Shown: positions 45,211 through 56,565 of the stretch, one piece after another
How the letters are laid out: each line of letters begins with the position of its first letter
Position numbering within the stretch: the stretch's first letter is position 1
Assembly: GCA_963702535.1 (NCBI GenBank)
Contig: CAVPDG010000022.1
Location: 124,001 to 188,000 of the forward strand
Length of the DNA: 64,000 nucleotides
Direction: 5' to 3'
Source of the DNA: CAVPDG01 sp963702535
Lineage (GTDB): Bacteria; Chloroflexota; Anaerolineae; Anaerolineales; UBA4823
Position numbers and translations under genes: made by a program
Notes under the pieces: model-generated
What the model was told of the DNA's origin: nothing
The model's input: only the letters and a program-made list of their open reading frames with translations
Database searches by the model: none

Positions 45211-47378
45211 TCAATAGCGCCCGCGGGCGACCTTCACCTCGGGGCGGGCGAGCTCGTCCTCCTGCGCGGCGAAGACGCTCACCGCGCAGGCTTTGAACTC
45301 GGGGATCTTCGCCTGGGCGTCCAGAACGTCGATGGTGAGCAGGTTGGCGGCGGCTTCGCTGAAGTGGAAGGGGATGAAGACCACGCCGGGCGAGGCTTTT
45401 TCGGTGACGGCGGCGCGCAGCACGATGGCGCCGCGCCGCGAGGCGACGCGCACCGCCATGCCGCTCTCGATGCCCACCATGGCGGCGTCCGCCGGGTTGA
45501 TCTCCACCGTGGCTTCGGGGTATAGCTCATCGAGCTTGGAGTGGCGCGTCATGGTGCCGCCGTGCCAGTGCTCCAGCACGCGCCCGGTGGTCAGGATGAA
45601 CGGGAACTCATCATCGGGCAGCTCGGCGGCGGGGACGAATTCCAGCGGGGTGAACTTGCCCCGCCCGCGCGGGAAGCTCTCAGCGAACAGGTAGGGCGTG
45701 CCGGGGTGCGTAGCGTCCCACACCGGCGTCTGCAAGCCGGTTTTCTCGATGCGCTCGTACTTCACGCCGGCGTACTCGGGGACGGCGCTCGCCACCTCTT
45801 CCATGATCTCGCAGGCGTGCTGTGTAATCCCAGCGCGCCGAGCGTTGCCGCCCCAGGCGGCGCTCGATGCGCTGCGCCAGGTCGCAGATGATCTGCCAGT
45901 CTGGGCGCGCCGCGCCGCGCGGCGGTAGCGCCTGGCGCACGCGCTGCACGCGCCGGTCGGTATTGGTGAAGGTGCCGTCCTTCTCCGCCCAGGCAGCCGC
46001 CGGCAGGAAGACATCGGCAAAGGCGCCGGATTCGTTGATGAAGAGGTCCTGCGCCACCAGGAATTCAAGCTGCTGCATGTGCTGGCGCGTCAGGTTGAGG
46101 TTGGGCTCGGTCATCATGGGGTTTTCGCCCATGATGTACAGCGAGCGCACGCCGCCGGGGTGGGCGTGGGAGAGGATCTCGGTGGTGGTCAAGCCGCGCT
46201 TGCGGCTCAGCCCGCCCGGCTCGATGTTCCAGGCTTGCTCCCAGCGCTGCGCGTTGGCGGGGTCGTCCACCGGCATGTAGCCGGGGTAATGGTAGGGCAT
46301 GCAGCCCATGTCGGAGGCGCCCTGCACGTTGTTCTGCCCGCGCAGGGGGTTGAGACCGGTGCCCTCCCGCCCGATATGCCCGGTGAGCAGCGCCAGGTGG
46401 ATCACCGACAGGGCGCTGGCGGTGCCCTGCGAAAGCTGGGAGATGCCCATGCCCCAGTAGATGGCGCCGCGCTGCGCCGTGGCGTACAGGCGCGCCGCTT
46501 CGATGATCAGGTTGCGGTCGACGCCGGAGACCATCTCCGCCCACTCGGGGGTGAACCCCTCCAGCGATTGGACATATTCCGCGTAGCCCTCGGTGCGGCT
46601 GGCGATGAACTCCTCGTTCACCAATCCCTCGCGCACGATGACATGCGCCATGGCGGAGAAGACCGCCACGTTGCTGCCCGGCTTGAGCGGCAGCCACAGC
46701 AGCGGCGTAATCGCACAGCTCCAGGCGGCGCGGGTCGATCACGATCATCTTGGCGCCGTGCTTCTCCACGGCAGCCTTCATCTGCAGGGCGATGATGGGG
46801 TGGTTCTCGGTGGTGTTGGAGCCGGTGACGATGAAGCAGTCGGACTTGACCACCTCGGCGGCGGTATTGCTCATGGCGGAGGAGCCCACCGCCTGCATCA
46901 GCGCCACCACCGACCCGGCATGGCACAGGCGGGTGCAGTGATCTACATTGTTGGTGCGGAACAGGGCGCGGAACATCTTTTGCAAGAGGTAGTTATCCTC
47001 GTTGACGGCTTTAGCGCAGCAGTACACCGCCAGCGCCTGCGAGCCATCCCGCCGGTAAATCTCCACCAGGCGCTCCGCCACCGTCTCCAGCGCCTCATCC
47101 CAGCTCACCTCGCGCCACTCGGAAAGGTCGAATGCCTGGGTGCGCTCGCCCGGCTTCTGGGGCTGCCTGCGCACCAGGGGCGCCGTCACGCGGTTCTTAT
47201 GGTAGATGTAATCATAGCCAAAGCGTCCCTTCACGCACAGGTTGCCCTGGTTGACCACGCTGTCGAAGGGGGAGGTCACGCGGTAAATGGTATCGTCCTT
47301 GACGTGCAGCTCGAGGTTGCAGCCCACGCCGCAGTAGGGGCACACGGTAGGGGTCACATGGTCGGGTTGGAGCATCAC
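45211..47378 (-). CDS. fdhA: Formate dehydrogenase catalytic subunit FdhA (Cys type), frame interrupted twice
   Basis: The N-terminal [4Fe-4S] motif is CPYCGVGCNLELHVKD with NLCVKGRFG. The active-site segment HCTRLCHAGSV has Cys at the selenocysteine position. Molybdopterin motifs follow: TGSNTTENHPI, IVIDPRR, GMGISQLSQGT, LRGQNNVQGASDMG and the C-terminal TGRVLEHWHGGTMTR. Frames change near 46710 and near 45845. Repaired length is about 720 residues, without an N-terminal NuoG-like extension because that is encoded by the preceding gene. It oxidises formate to CO2 or reverses this, with NAD and possibly ferredoxin through the NuoEF-like subunit. Confidence 0.88.
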
Positions 47379-48083
47379 GCCTCCTGCTGGTTCCTTTTCC
47401 TTCTGCGCTCGCTACGGGTCACCTGTAAGATCTCATCCGGGGTCATGCCCTGCTCGAGCAGCCACTCGCGCTTGGGCTTGAGCGCCCCTGTGGGGCAAAC
47501 GCCCACGCACTGCCCGCAAAAGACGCAGGTGGTAGCGGGCATGGGCAGGTCGAAAAATGTGCCGATCTGCGTCTCGAAGCCGCGCCCCTTGAAGTTGATG
47601 GCGTAGGTGTACTGGGCGTCGTCGGCGCACACCTGCACGCAACGCCAGCACAGCACGCACTTGGCGTAATCGCGCACGTACATGGGGTTATCGTCGATGA
47701 GCGGGATATCCCGCTCCTGGCTGCCGGGGAAGCGATACCGGTCAGCGGCGTAATCCTGGATGAAGCCCTGGATCGCCGGGGCTTCGGAGAGGTCGACCGC
47801 TGAGTTCGAGCATCTCCAGGATGGTGCGCCGGCTGCGCTCCACGCGCGGGCTGCGCGTGTGCACCACCATGCCCTCGGCGACCTGCGCCACGCAGGATGG
47901 CGCCAGCACCCGGGCGCCTTCCACCTCCACCACGCACAGGCGGCACAGGGCGTTGGCGGTGCAGGCTTCGTGGTAACAAATGGTGGGGATGGCAAGACCG
48001 ATGCTCTCTGCCGCCTTGAGAAGGGTCGTCCCGGCGGGTACAGACACGGGCAAACCGTCGATGATCAGGGATACGTCTGGCAC
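47375..48083 (-). CDS. Formate dehydrogenase NuoG-N-like iron-sulfur subunit, frame interrupted
   Basis: The N-terminus is a [2Fe-2S] domain (VSVPAGTTLLKAAESIG, CYHEACTANALCRLCVVEV). A C-terminal ferredoxin domain carries CVLCWRCVQVC and CVFCGQCVGVCPTGAL. This is the HoxU/NuoG N-terminal architecture, often fused to FdhA in NAD-linked formate dehydrogenases. Here it is a separate gene, overlapping fdhA by ATGA. The frame breaks near 47800. It forms the wire between FdhA and the NuoEF-like diaphorase. Confidence 0.82.
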
Positions 48084-48102
48084 GCTGGCTCCTTGAGTAG
48101 AT

Positions 48103-49836
48103 TTATGGCTTGATCTGGACTGGCTCGAACAGGTGGGGCCAGAGCTGCAAGGCGCTGAGCACAGCGCTGGCGGCGGTCTGACCCAGACCGCACAACGAAG
48201 CGTCGCTCATCGTCCAGCCGACGTCGGTGAGGCGCTCGACATCGCCGGGCATGGCTTCGCCGCGGGCGATGCGCTGCAGGATCTCGTGCTGGCGCTGCGT
48301 GCCGAGCTGGCAGGGATAGCACTTGCCGCACGATTCGTGGGCAAAGAAGCGCGCCAGCCGGCGCAGCACGTCGCGCAGGTCGCGCCGCTCGTCGAAGACC
48401 ATCACCACGCCGGAGCCGAGCGGCAGCCCGGCAGCGCGCAGGTCCTCGAAGGTCATGCGCACATCCAGCTGGGCGGGCGTGGCAAAGGCGCCCGCCGCCC
48501 CGCCGAACAATACGGCTTGCAAGGCGTATCCGTGTGGGACGCCGCCCGCCAGCTCTTCAAGCAAATGGCGCAGGGTGACGCCGAACGGCACTTCGTACAC
48601 GCCTGGGCGAGCCACATCGCCCGAGAGGCAAAACAGCTTGGTGCCCGGCGACTTCGCCGTGCCGAGCTGGCGGTACTGCGCCGCTCCCTGCAGGATCACG
48701 GACGGCACATTGCACAGGGTCTCGACGTTGTTGATCACCGTCGGCTTGCCAAATAACCCGTGCGTGGTGGGGAAGGGCGGCTTGAGGCGCGGGAAGCCGC
48801 GCTTGCCCTCGATGGCTTCGAAAAGGGCGGTCTCCTCGCCGCAAATGTACGCGCCTGCCCCGCGGCGCAGCTCGATATCGAACGCGTATCCGCTGCCCAT
48901 CACGTCGCTGCCGATGTAGCCGCCCCGGCGGGCATCTCCCAGCGCCTGCTCGAAGGAGCGGAAGGCTGCCGGGTATTCCCCGCGCACGAAGATATAGCCC
49001 TGGTGCGCGCCGATGGCGTAGCCGCCGATGACCAGCCCCTCGATGATGCGCTGCGGGTCTTCCTCCATCAGCACGCGGTCTTTGAAGGTGCCCGGCTCGG
49101 ATTCGTCGGCGTTGCAGACGATATACTTGGGCTCGCCTACCGCATTGCTGGCGCCTTCCCATTTCAACCCGGTCGGGAAAGCCGCGCCGCCGCGCCCGAC
49201 CAACCCGGAGGCTTTGACCTCGGCGATCAGCGCGGCGGGGGACATGCCAAGCGCTTTGCGCAGGGCGGCATAGCCGCCACCCGAGACGTACTCATCCAAG
49301 GAGACGGAGCGCCCTTTGCCGCAGTTAACCGTTAGCCGCCGCGAGCTGCCGTACACCTGCCCGTGCGGGGCATCTCCCTTCCCCTCTAACCAGCGATCGA
49401 TCTCGTCCGGGCGGGCGCGGCTTACCGCCGTATCGCCCACCAGCACTCCCGGCGCGTGATCGCACAGTCCCAGGCAGGGGGCGCGCTCGATGGTGAAGCG
49501 ACCATCGGCGCTCACCTGGTCCAGCTCGACGCCCAGGCGGGCGCAAAGTGTAGCCAGCACCTCGCCGCTGCCTGCCAATGCGCAGGCGGGATCATCGCAC
49601 ACCTGGATCACCGTCTTACCGACTGCATCCCGGTAGAACATGCTGTAAAAATCGATCACGCCGTACACATCCGCCAGGGGGACACCCAGGATGCGCCCAA
49701 TCTCCCCGGCGACCGGTTGCGGCAGATAGCCGTAGATGCTCTGTGCGATGTGTAAAGCGGGCAGCAAGGCGAGGCGCCCCTGGGGGGCAATCCCTTCCAG
49801 AGCGCGCTGCAGCGGGACGAAATCGAAATCCGACAT
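48103..49836 (-). CDS. NuoE-NuoF fusion, diaphorase subunit of formate dehydrogenase
   Basis: Residues 1-150 are NuoE-like (YGVIDFYSMF, the [2Fe-2S] ligands CDDPACALAGS and CLGLCDHAP). The remainder is NuoF: LVGRGGAAFPTGLKWEG for NADH/FMN, CNADESEPGTFKDR, GAGAYICGEETALFEAIEG and the [4Fe-4S] motif ESCGKCYPCQLGT. Length is about 577 residues. ATG 49836 has GGAGG seven bases upstream. HoxF-like fusions reduce NAD and may bifurcate with ferredoxin. It is first in the formate dehydrogenase operon, and 203 bases separate it from the divergent kinase. Confidence 0.9.
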   Translation of the reverse strand: MSDFDFVPLQRALEGIAPQGRLALLPALHIAQSIYGYLPQPVAGEIGRILGVPLADVYGVIDFYSMFYRDAVGKTVIQVCDDPACALAGSGEVLATLCARLGVELDQVSADGRFTIERAPCLGLCDHAPGVLVGDTAVSRARPDEIDRWLEGKGDAPHGQVYGSSRRLTVNCGKGRSVSLDEYVSGGGYAALRKALGMSPAALIAEVKASGLVGRGGAAFPTGLKWEGASNAVGEPKYIVCNADESEPGTFKDRVLMEEDPQRIIEGLVIGGYAIGAHQGYIFVRGEYPAAFRSFEQALGDARRGGYIGSDVMGSGYAFDIELRRGAGAYICGEETALFEAIEGKRGFPRLKPPFPTTHGLFGKPTVINNVETLCNVPSVILQGAAQYRQLGTAKSPGTKLFCLSGDVARPGVYEVPFGVTLRHLLEELAGGVPHGYALQAVLFGGAAGAFATPAQLDVRMTFEDLRAAGLPLGSGVVMVFDERRDLRDVLRRLARFFAHESCGKCYPCQLGTQRQHEILQRIARGEAMPGDVERLTDVGWTMSDASLCGLGQTAASAVLSALQLWPHLFEPVQIKP

Positions 49837-50039
49837 AAGACCTCCAAGTTTGCTAAGTATATCACCGCTCGAATGAATAGAAGCCATCCCAGCCAGGGAT
49901 AGCGATGCTCATCCCAGTATCCCTACGCCTATATCACCACCCCGGGAGCTCCTTGCAAAAGGGTTAGTGCAATAAAAAATCCTCTCAATTAAAATTGGTA
50001 GGATAATCCAAAACCTGGAACATCGAGCAGACTCCGGGC

Positions 50040-53000
50040 ATGGCAAACCAGGCTTCTACCTTTATCTTAGCGCTCCTCTTCACAACGATTATCTCGGTTG
50101 TGATCGCCATCAATGCTTTCCAGCGGCGCGGCGTCGCCGGGGCGAGACCGCTGGCGTTCATGATGGCTGCCATTGCATTTTGGTCTCTCGCTTATGCGCT
50201 GGAGACAGCCAGCATCACTCTGAGTGGAAAACTCATCTGGGCAAAAGCCGAATACATCGGCATCGTCATCGTGCCTCTGAGCTGGCTGGCTTTCGCCCTG
50301 GAGTATACCAACCATGCCCGCCTGTTGACCAGACGCAATATCGTCCTGGCGGCGATATTCCCGGCTCTCATGCTGGTCCTGGTGTGGAGCAATGAGCTTC
50401 ATGGTTGGGTCTGGCGAGATACATCCCTGGAGGCGCTTGGGAACCTCTTGATCCTCAACGTCGTACACGGTGATGTATTTTGGCTATTTACGGGCTATAG
50501 TTATTTCTTGATCCTTGGCGGGACGATACTGGTCTTCCAGGCGTTCGTCCGCCAGTCTAACCTGGGTCGAAAACAGGCAGGGATGATTCTGCTCGCTGCG
50601 ACAATCCCCTGGCTGGGAAATGCCCTTTACCTCAGCGACGCCATCCCACTGCCACAAATCGACCTGACCTCGTTCGCCTTTGCCCTGACCGGCGTCCTGG
50701 CGATGATCGCCCTGACGCGCTTCCGCCTGCTGGATATCCTCCCCGTAGCACACAAGGTGATCTTCGAGAACCTGGTAGACGGCGTGATCGTCCTGGACGC
50801 CCAGGACCGCATCGTGGAAGTAAACCTGGCAGCCGTTCGCCTGCTGGAGCTACAGCCCAAAGAGCTGATCGGGCGCTCAGTCTTTGATGTGTACGCTGAG
50901 ATTTCCGGGAAGTGGTCCGGCGTTTTCTCAAAGGATATGGCTGAAGCCATCGGCGAATATCTCAAAGCACCGGTGATCCGCCAGGAGGTCAGCCTGGGGG
51001 AGGGAGACCGGCAGGCGACCTTCGATTTGCGCATCTCCCCTGTAAAAGGAAAGCACGGCCAGCAAGCCGGGCGGATGGTGATGTGGAGCGATCTGACCGA
51101 CCGGCGCAGGGTCGATGACGTCCTGCAAAAGAAGCTCGAAGAAAACGCACAACTCATCGACGAGGCTCACCGGCGTACCCAACACCTGGAAGGGCTGAAC
51201 GCGATCGTCGGTAATGCCGCAGCCGCTACGGACATTCAGAGTCTGGTCGATTTTGCCCTCGAGCGTACCCTGCAATCCCTCAGCCTGGATTTAGGCGCCA
51301 TCTGCATCCAGGGAAAGATGAGCGTGCGCGGTTTGCCCGTCAAGGATCACAATGACCCCCTGGTGCGGGCGATCCAACAATCTTGCCTGGCGACAGGCAG
51401 CCAGATTTGTATCGAAGACTGGCAAGCGCGCAGCGAGAACGGTTCCCTGGTTACCCTGGGAGAGATGATGAGCGGCGCAGATATTCGCTCATCGTTCATC
51501 TTACCGATTTACGCCAACACGGAGATCATCGGCGGCATCCTCCTTGCCGACAGGCAGCCGCGCCGGTGGACAAGCGATGAAATCGTGATGGTCGAGACGT
51601 TAAGCAAACAATTGGGGGTGGCAGCCGAAAGATTGCACCTATTCACCACTGCTAAAGAGCAGGCGGCGCGGATGAGCCGCCTGGCAGAGATCAGCGGCAA
51701 CCTCAACCGCACATTCACCCACTCGGAAGTCTTGGAAGGGATAGGGCAGGGCGCGCTGAAGCCTGTCAGAGGCGCATCGCGCCGCGATCTTCATCCGCCA
51801 GGCAGATGAGACCGCCACCTGCCCCTGGCATGTGGGTTTATCCGCCGCGTACATCGAGGCTGTATCCCGGCGTGCCAAAGATATGCCCGGCGGGCAATTG
51901 TTCCAACAATCCGACGCCGTGCTCATCCAGGACATCAGCCAGTTGCCCGATTCGTCCCCGCTGAAGAAGCTGGCTCTGGCGGAAGGTTACCAAGCCATCG
52001 GGCTGTGGCCCCTGATCTACGAGGAACGCGTTGTGGCAGCCGTAGGCTGTTATTACAACCTGCCCCATGCCTGGGGAGAGCCGCAGCGCGAAGTGATGCT
52101 CACCTTTGCACGCCAGGCGGCGGTAGCCCTGCAAAACGCCGGTCTGTTTGAGGAGACTCGCCGGCGCGCCTCCCAGATGGAAGCCTTGAACGCGATCATC
52201 ACCACCGCCTCCACAAGCTCCGACTTGCACTCCCTCCTTGAACTGGTTTTCCGGTTTTCGATGGAGGCGCTGGAAGCCCAATTGGGCGGCGCCTGGGCGA
52301 ATGGATATTCGCTCTTAACCGGGCTGGCGGAAGATTTCGGACGTTCCACCGCCAGATTAGCACTCGAAAGCCATTATATATTTTCCGATACCATCGTAGC
52401 TGACGATTGGCAGCAAGTCCTCCCCAGTGACAGCCTGGCTTTCCTACGCCCGCACATGATCGGAGCAGGCGTCAGGGCATCTCTGACGGTGCCTATCCTG
52501 TCTAACGGACAGGTGATCGGCGGGCTGATGCTCGCCGATCACAGCCCTCGCTCCTGGCGGGCTGACGACATCACTCTGATTGAATCTGTAGGCAAACAGC
52601 TCGGCAGCGCCATTGACCGCCTGAACCTGATCGCCAAGACCCAGGAGCAAGCAAGGCAGATGGCGCAAATCCTGGATACCGTGCCGGAAGGGGTGATCGT
52701 GCTCGATACGCAGCAGCGCATCCTGCTGACCAACCCGGCAGCCCGCCTCTATCTCTTAGACCTGGCAGGAGTGACCGAGGCCGGCGAGACGCTACTGTCT
52801 CTGGCTGACCGGCGAGTTGCCGAGATCCTGATTCCGGAGGAGGAGTGGCTGGAGATCGGCGTTGAAGGTCCAACTCGCCGGATTTTCGAGGTGGCAGCCC
52901 AGCCTTTGGGCGGCGCTTATCAAAATGACGGCTGGGTTTTGGTCCTCCGTGATGTCTCTCTTGAACGCGAAAGCCAGGCACGCATCCAGATGCAGGAGAG

Positions 53001-54132
53001 GCTGGCAACCGTGGGACAGTTGGCTGCCGGCATCGCCCATGATTTCAACAACATCATGGCGGCAATCTTTGTCTATACTGATATCTTGATGATGGATGAA
53101 GGCATATCCCCCGAGAGCCAGGAGCGCCTCACCACCATCCAGCAACAGGTACAGCGCGCCTCCAGCCTCATCCGCCAGATCCTGGATTTCAGCCGCCGCT
53201 CAGTGTTGGAGCAGAGCACACTGGACCTGCTGCCATTCATCAAGGAGCTGGATAAGCTGCTGGCGCGCGTTCTGCCGGAGACCATCCACATGGAGCTGGT
53301 CTACCATCCCGAAACCTACCTGGTGCATGCCGATCCAACGCGGCTGCAACAGGTGTTTATGAACCTGGCTCTAAACGCCAGGGATGCCATGCCCAACGGC
53401 GGCGTCATCCGCTTCTCTCTGGGCATCCTCGAGTTGTTTGCAGCGGAGACGCCTCCCATTCCGGAGCTTTTACCCGGTCGCTGGATCAAAATCGAGGTCA
53501 CAGACACCGGCAAGGGTATTCCGCAGGATGTGATCCCGCACATCTTCGAGCCGTTCTTCACCACCAAGCCAGTCGGGCAAGGGACGGGGCTGGGATTGGC
53601 GCAGGTCTACGGCATCATCCAGGGGCACGGTGGATTCATCGAAGTATACAGCCAGCCTGGAGACGGGACCATCTTCACCATCTACCTGCCAGCTCTGGAA
53701 GCGCCGGAAATCGAGGCGCCTGACAGGCAAATCCTGTTAGGACAAAACATGGGATCCGGTCAATCCATCCTGCTCGTCGAGGACGACCAGGCGGCGCGCG
53801 ACGCGTTGCAAATCCTGCTGGAGCGGCAGAATTACCAGGCACTCACCGCTTCCAACGGTCTGGAGGCGCTGCGCATGTTAGACGAAGTCACTCGTCCCGT
53901 GGATCTGGTCATTAGCGATATCGTGATGCCGGAGATGGACGGGGTAGAGCTCTACCGGGTGCTACGCAGCCAGCGCCCTGAGGTGAAGATGTTATTCATC
54001 ACCGGTCACCCGTTGGATGAAACTAGCCAGAGGTTACTGCAGGGCGGGCAGGTTCACTGGATGCAAAAACCCTTCTCCGCCAGCTCATTCAATATCATGG
54101 TCAAGGACCTGCTGGAAGAATCTCCCCTTTAG
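50040..54132 (+). CDS. Giant 7TM-PAS-GAF hybrid histidine kinase, frame interrupted once
   Basis: An N-terminal 7TM sensor (about 225 residues) is followed by PAS (ENLVDGVIVLDAQDRIVEVN), three GAF-like modules, a second PAS (DTVPEGVIVLDTQQRILLTN), HisKA (AAGIAHDFNNIMAAIFVY), HATPase (NLALNARDAMPNGG, DTGKGIP, GTGLGLAQVYGI) and a C-terminal receiver (ILLVEDDQAARDAL, VISDIVMPEMDG). The frame breaks near 51762, where GQGAL should lead into LSEAHRAAIFIRQADE. The repaired protein is about 1,360 residues. It is divergent from the formate dehydrogenase operon, so control of that operon is possible but not shown. Confidence 0.85.
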
Positions 54133-54148
54133 AATAAAGCCCATCCCT

Positions 54149-54943
54149 TCAGCCCGAAAGGCTGTCTTTCGGGCTGCTGTTGTTCAGCGATTTGACGCGC
54201 TTGATAAAGGACGGGGTATTCAAGCCGCGCTCGAGCAGATATGTCAGGTAATCCTGCATGATGCCTTCCATTTCGCGGCTGACGCCGGCATCGATGCGGG
54301 CGCGCCCCGCCTCGGCGAAGCTGCTGCGCTGGTAATAGCGCAGGTATTTCAGGGCGTTCAGCGAGATCGGTCGGGCGCCAGCCATCTCGCTCCCGCACTT
54401 CGGACACAACACACCACCTTGCTCAGAAGAGAAGAACTGGTCCTGCGCCACAATCTCAGCCTCGCACACGGCGCATTGGAAAAGCTGGGGGCGAAAGCCC
54501 ATGAGATCCAGCAGGCGCAGCTCGTAGTAGCGGAGTACATACGCCGGCTCAGTCCCCGCAGAGAGCCTTTCCAGTGTTTCCGAAAACAGGCGATACAGCG
54601 GTCGATTCTCCCCTTCCTCGAAAGTAAAGCGATCTAGCAGCTCCACGGCATAGGAAGCGTAACCCAACAAGAGCAGATCTTCCTTCAGCGGGGTGTTAGC
54701 TGCCAGTGTGTCTGCCTGGGTGAGGATCGGCAGATCGCGCCCGCGTGCCAATTGCAGGCTCACGCGCGTGAAAGGCTCGAGGTGGCCGGCTTTGCGCGAG
54801 CGCAGCTTGCGCACTCCCTTTGCGACAGCGCGCAGCTTCCCCATCTCGCGCGTGAACAGCGTGAGCAGCCGGTCAGCCTCGCCCCAATCGCTGTGGCGCA
54901 GCACAACCGCTTCAACCCGAAAGGATCGCTCGCGTCCTGGCAT
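54149..54943 (-). CDS. recO: DNA repair protein RecO
   Basis: The N-terminal OB-fold (AVVLRHSDWGEADRLLTLFTREMGKLRAVAKGVRK) and the C-terminal helical domain with a zinc site (CAVC and CPKC) identify RecO, which loads RecA with RecF/RecR. Length is about 264 residues. ATG 54943 is preferred. A TATAAT sits six bases before it (54950-54955), so the message could be nearly leaderless. An earlier in-frame ATG lies inside that box. It converges with the giant kinase gene. Confidence 0.88.
   Translation of the reverse strand: MPGRERSFRVEAVVLRHSDWGEADRLLTLFTREMGKLRAVAKGVRKLRSRKAGHLEPFTRVSLQLARGRDLPILTQADTLAANTPLKEDLLLLGYASYAVELLDRFTFEEGENRPLYRLFSETLERLSAGTEPAYVLRYYELRLLDLMGFRPQLFQCAVCEAEIVAQDQFFSSEQGGVLCPKCGSEMAGARPISLNALKYLRYYQRSSFAEAGRARIDAGVSREMEGIMQDYLTYLLERGLNTPSFIKRVKSLNNSSPKDSLSG
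54150..54176. terminator. Bidirectional terminator-like hairpin between kinase and recO
   Basis: CAGCCCGAAAG and CTTTCGGGCTG pair perfectly around GCTGT, between two convergent genes. It begins 18 bases after the kinase stop and overlaps the last recO codons. The downstream T-run is weak on both strands. Confidence 0.55.
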
Positions 54944-55035
54944 GTCCGCATTATAAAGCATCGTTCTATGCGGTGGGGGTAAGTACCAGGTGACTTCGGA
55001 AGAAGGCTTGCGGATCGCGTTATACTATACGTTTG

Positions 55036-55785
55036 ATGGTCCTATCCCGCTTTTCGGTAATTCACCTGGGAGTTGTAGAGTACCAGGCAGCCCGCCTCAT
55101 CCAGGAGAAGCTGGCGGCAGAAGTGGCGGCAGGCGCCCGTCCCGCCACCTTGCTCTTGCTCGAACACCCACATACCTATACATTCGGGCGAGGCGGGCGG
55201 CTTGAAAACCTGTTGTGGGATGAGGCTGAGCTGGAGCGCAAGGGTGTGGCGGTACACTGGGTCGATCGTGGTGGCGACGTAACCTACCACGGACCAGGAC
55301 AACTGGTGGGCTACCCCATCCTGCCGCTTGCACCCGGCGGTTTGCAGGCAAGCCTGGTGGGAGGCGCACGCCTGCCCCAGGTGGATTACGTGGGCTATTT
55401 GCGCCGCCTGGAACGGATGTTGATCCATGCGCTGGCAAGCTTCGGTTTGGACAGCCACCAAGAAGAAAGCCTGACCGGCGTTTGGGTTTACAAACCGGCA
55501 GGCGGCAGTCCGCCGTGCCTGGCAAAGATCGCCGCGATTGGGGTCAAGGTCAACGCGCATGGCGTCTCGCTGCACGGCTTCGCCCTCAACGTGAACCCGG
55601 ATATGAGCTACTGGCAGGGGATTGTGGGCTGTGGGCTGGTGGGCTACGCTGTCGCCAGCATGGCAGAGCTTATCCATCCGCCGCCGGGTATGGATGCCGT
55701 GTCACAAGCCATCACCCATTCTTTTGGTGAGATTTTCCAGTATGAGATGGTCGAAAGCTCACATGGACCTGCGAGTTCCGTTTGA
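55036..55785 (+). CDS. lipB: Lipoyl(octanoyl) transferase LipB
   Basis: The signature RGGDVTYHGPGQLVGYPI, the catalytic lysine in KIAAIGVKV and the Cys in IVGCGLVGY identify LipB, which moves octanoyl from acyl carrier protein to lipoyl domains. The protein is about 249 residues with an insertion after YPILPLAPGG. The N-terminal LLLLEHPHTYTFGRG is also typical. ATG 55036 has no clear ribosome-binding site. lipA is not in the window. Confidence 0.88.
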   Translation: MVLSRFSVIHLGVVEYQAARLIQEKLAAEVAAGARPATLLLLEHPHTYTFGRGGRLENLLWDEAELERKGVAVHWVDRGGDVTYHGPGQLVGYPILPLAPGGLQASLVGGARLPQVDYVGYLRRLERMLIHALASFGLDSHQEESLTGVWVYKPAGGSPPCLAKIAAIGVKVNAHGVSLHGFALNVNPDMSYWQGIVGCGLVGYAVASMAELIHPPPGMDAVSQAITHSFGEIFQYEMVESSHGPASSV

Positions 55786-55810
55786 CAGGCGATGGAAAAA
55801 TCAGTACACT
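55782..55810 (+). promoter_or_regulatory. Promoter of the FHA-domain gene
   Basis: TTGACA (55782-55787) and TACACT (55805-55810) are spaced by 17 bases. They overlap the lipB stop codon and lie about 100 bases before the FHA gene start. Confidence 0.55.
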
Positions 55811-55908
55811 ATGTACAGTTCGCTAGATTTGGATGCTGAATCTGCCTCGCCTGAGGCTGGCAGTCTTCTGGCAAGTTAATTGCACTTCGGACTATCGAGG
55901 AGGATGAT

Positions 55909-56538
55909 ATGGCTCCACAATCCACTATGCTCATCATGCGCACTGGGCCTACTCCGGGGAAATCTTTCGAGCTCACCAAGAACGAGCTCTATATCGGACG
56001 TGACATTAACAACGATATCGTCATCAATGATTCAGAGGTCTCCCGCAAACACGCCCGCCTGATCCTGCAGGCAGGAGGATATGTGCTTGAAGACCTGGGA
56101 TCGACGAACGGCTCTTTTGTCAACGGGCAGCGCCTGATGGGTCCGCACGTCTTGCGACTGGGCGAAACGGTCATGTTCGGGGAGAACGTGAGCCTGGTGT
56201 TTGAGTCCGGCTTTGACGCCGACGCAACGATGGTAGCCGGGTCTGTACAGACGGCTACTTATATCTCAGAGCCCCCTCCCCAACCCCAGCCGGTCATCCA
56301 GCCCGTACAAGCCCCGGCGCCCAAACCGGTCTACGCCGGACAGGTTCCCGCGGGACCGGCAGAGCCGTATTACGAGCCCGTAGAGGAGCCGCAGAAAAGC
56401 AAACGCACCCTGCTCTACGTTGGCATCGGCTGCCTGGTCGTCCTGCTGTGCGGCATGGCAGTCGGCGCGGCGTTCATTTTTGACACATTGAATTTGTACT
56501 GCACGCCGCCCTTCAATATGCTCTTCCCTTGCGGATAA
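55909..56538 (+). CDS. FHA-domain protein with C-terminal membrane anchor
   Basis: Residues 20-95 form a forkhead-associated domain (YIGRDINNDIVINDSEVSRKHA, LEDLGSTNGSFVNG), which binds phosphothreonine peptides. A Pro/Gln-rich linker follows and then one TM helix (LLYVGIGCLVVLLCGMAVGAAF) close to the C-terminus, so the FHA domain should face the cytoplasm. GAGGAGGATGAT precedes the ATG. No Ser/Thr kinase is nearby. Confidence 0.85.
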   Translation: MAPQSTMLIMRTGPTPGKSFELTKNELYIGRDINNDIVINDSEVSRKHARLILQAGGYVLEDLGSTNGSFVNGQRLMGPHVLRLGETVMFGENVSLVFESGFDADATMVAGSVQTATYISEPPPQPQPVIQPVQAPAPKPVYAGQVPAGPAEPYYEPVEEPQKSKRTLLYVGIGCLVVLLCGMAVGAAFIFDTLNLYCTPPFNMLFPCG

Positions 56539-56565
56539 ACCCAAAACACCCAGGGCAGTCGAGCG

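Noticed and set aside
46900..46960. Selenocysteine insertion in FdhA
   Set aside because: The active-site codon in HCTRLCHAG encodes Cys and no in-frame TGA occurs there, so no recoding is needed. Breaks elsewhere in the gene are frameshifts, not UGA codons.
3738..49836. A BamB-I type class II benzoyl-CoA reductase system (AOR-like, HdrA, MvhD, NuoEF and NuoG-like genes all present)
   Set aside because: The AOR lies in a separate operon with RraA- and MoaD-like genes. The NuoEF and NuoG-like genes are joined to a clear formate dehydrogenase, and no aromatic degradation genes are visible.
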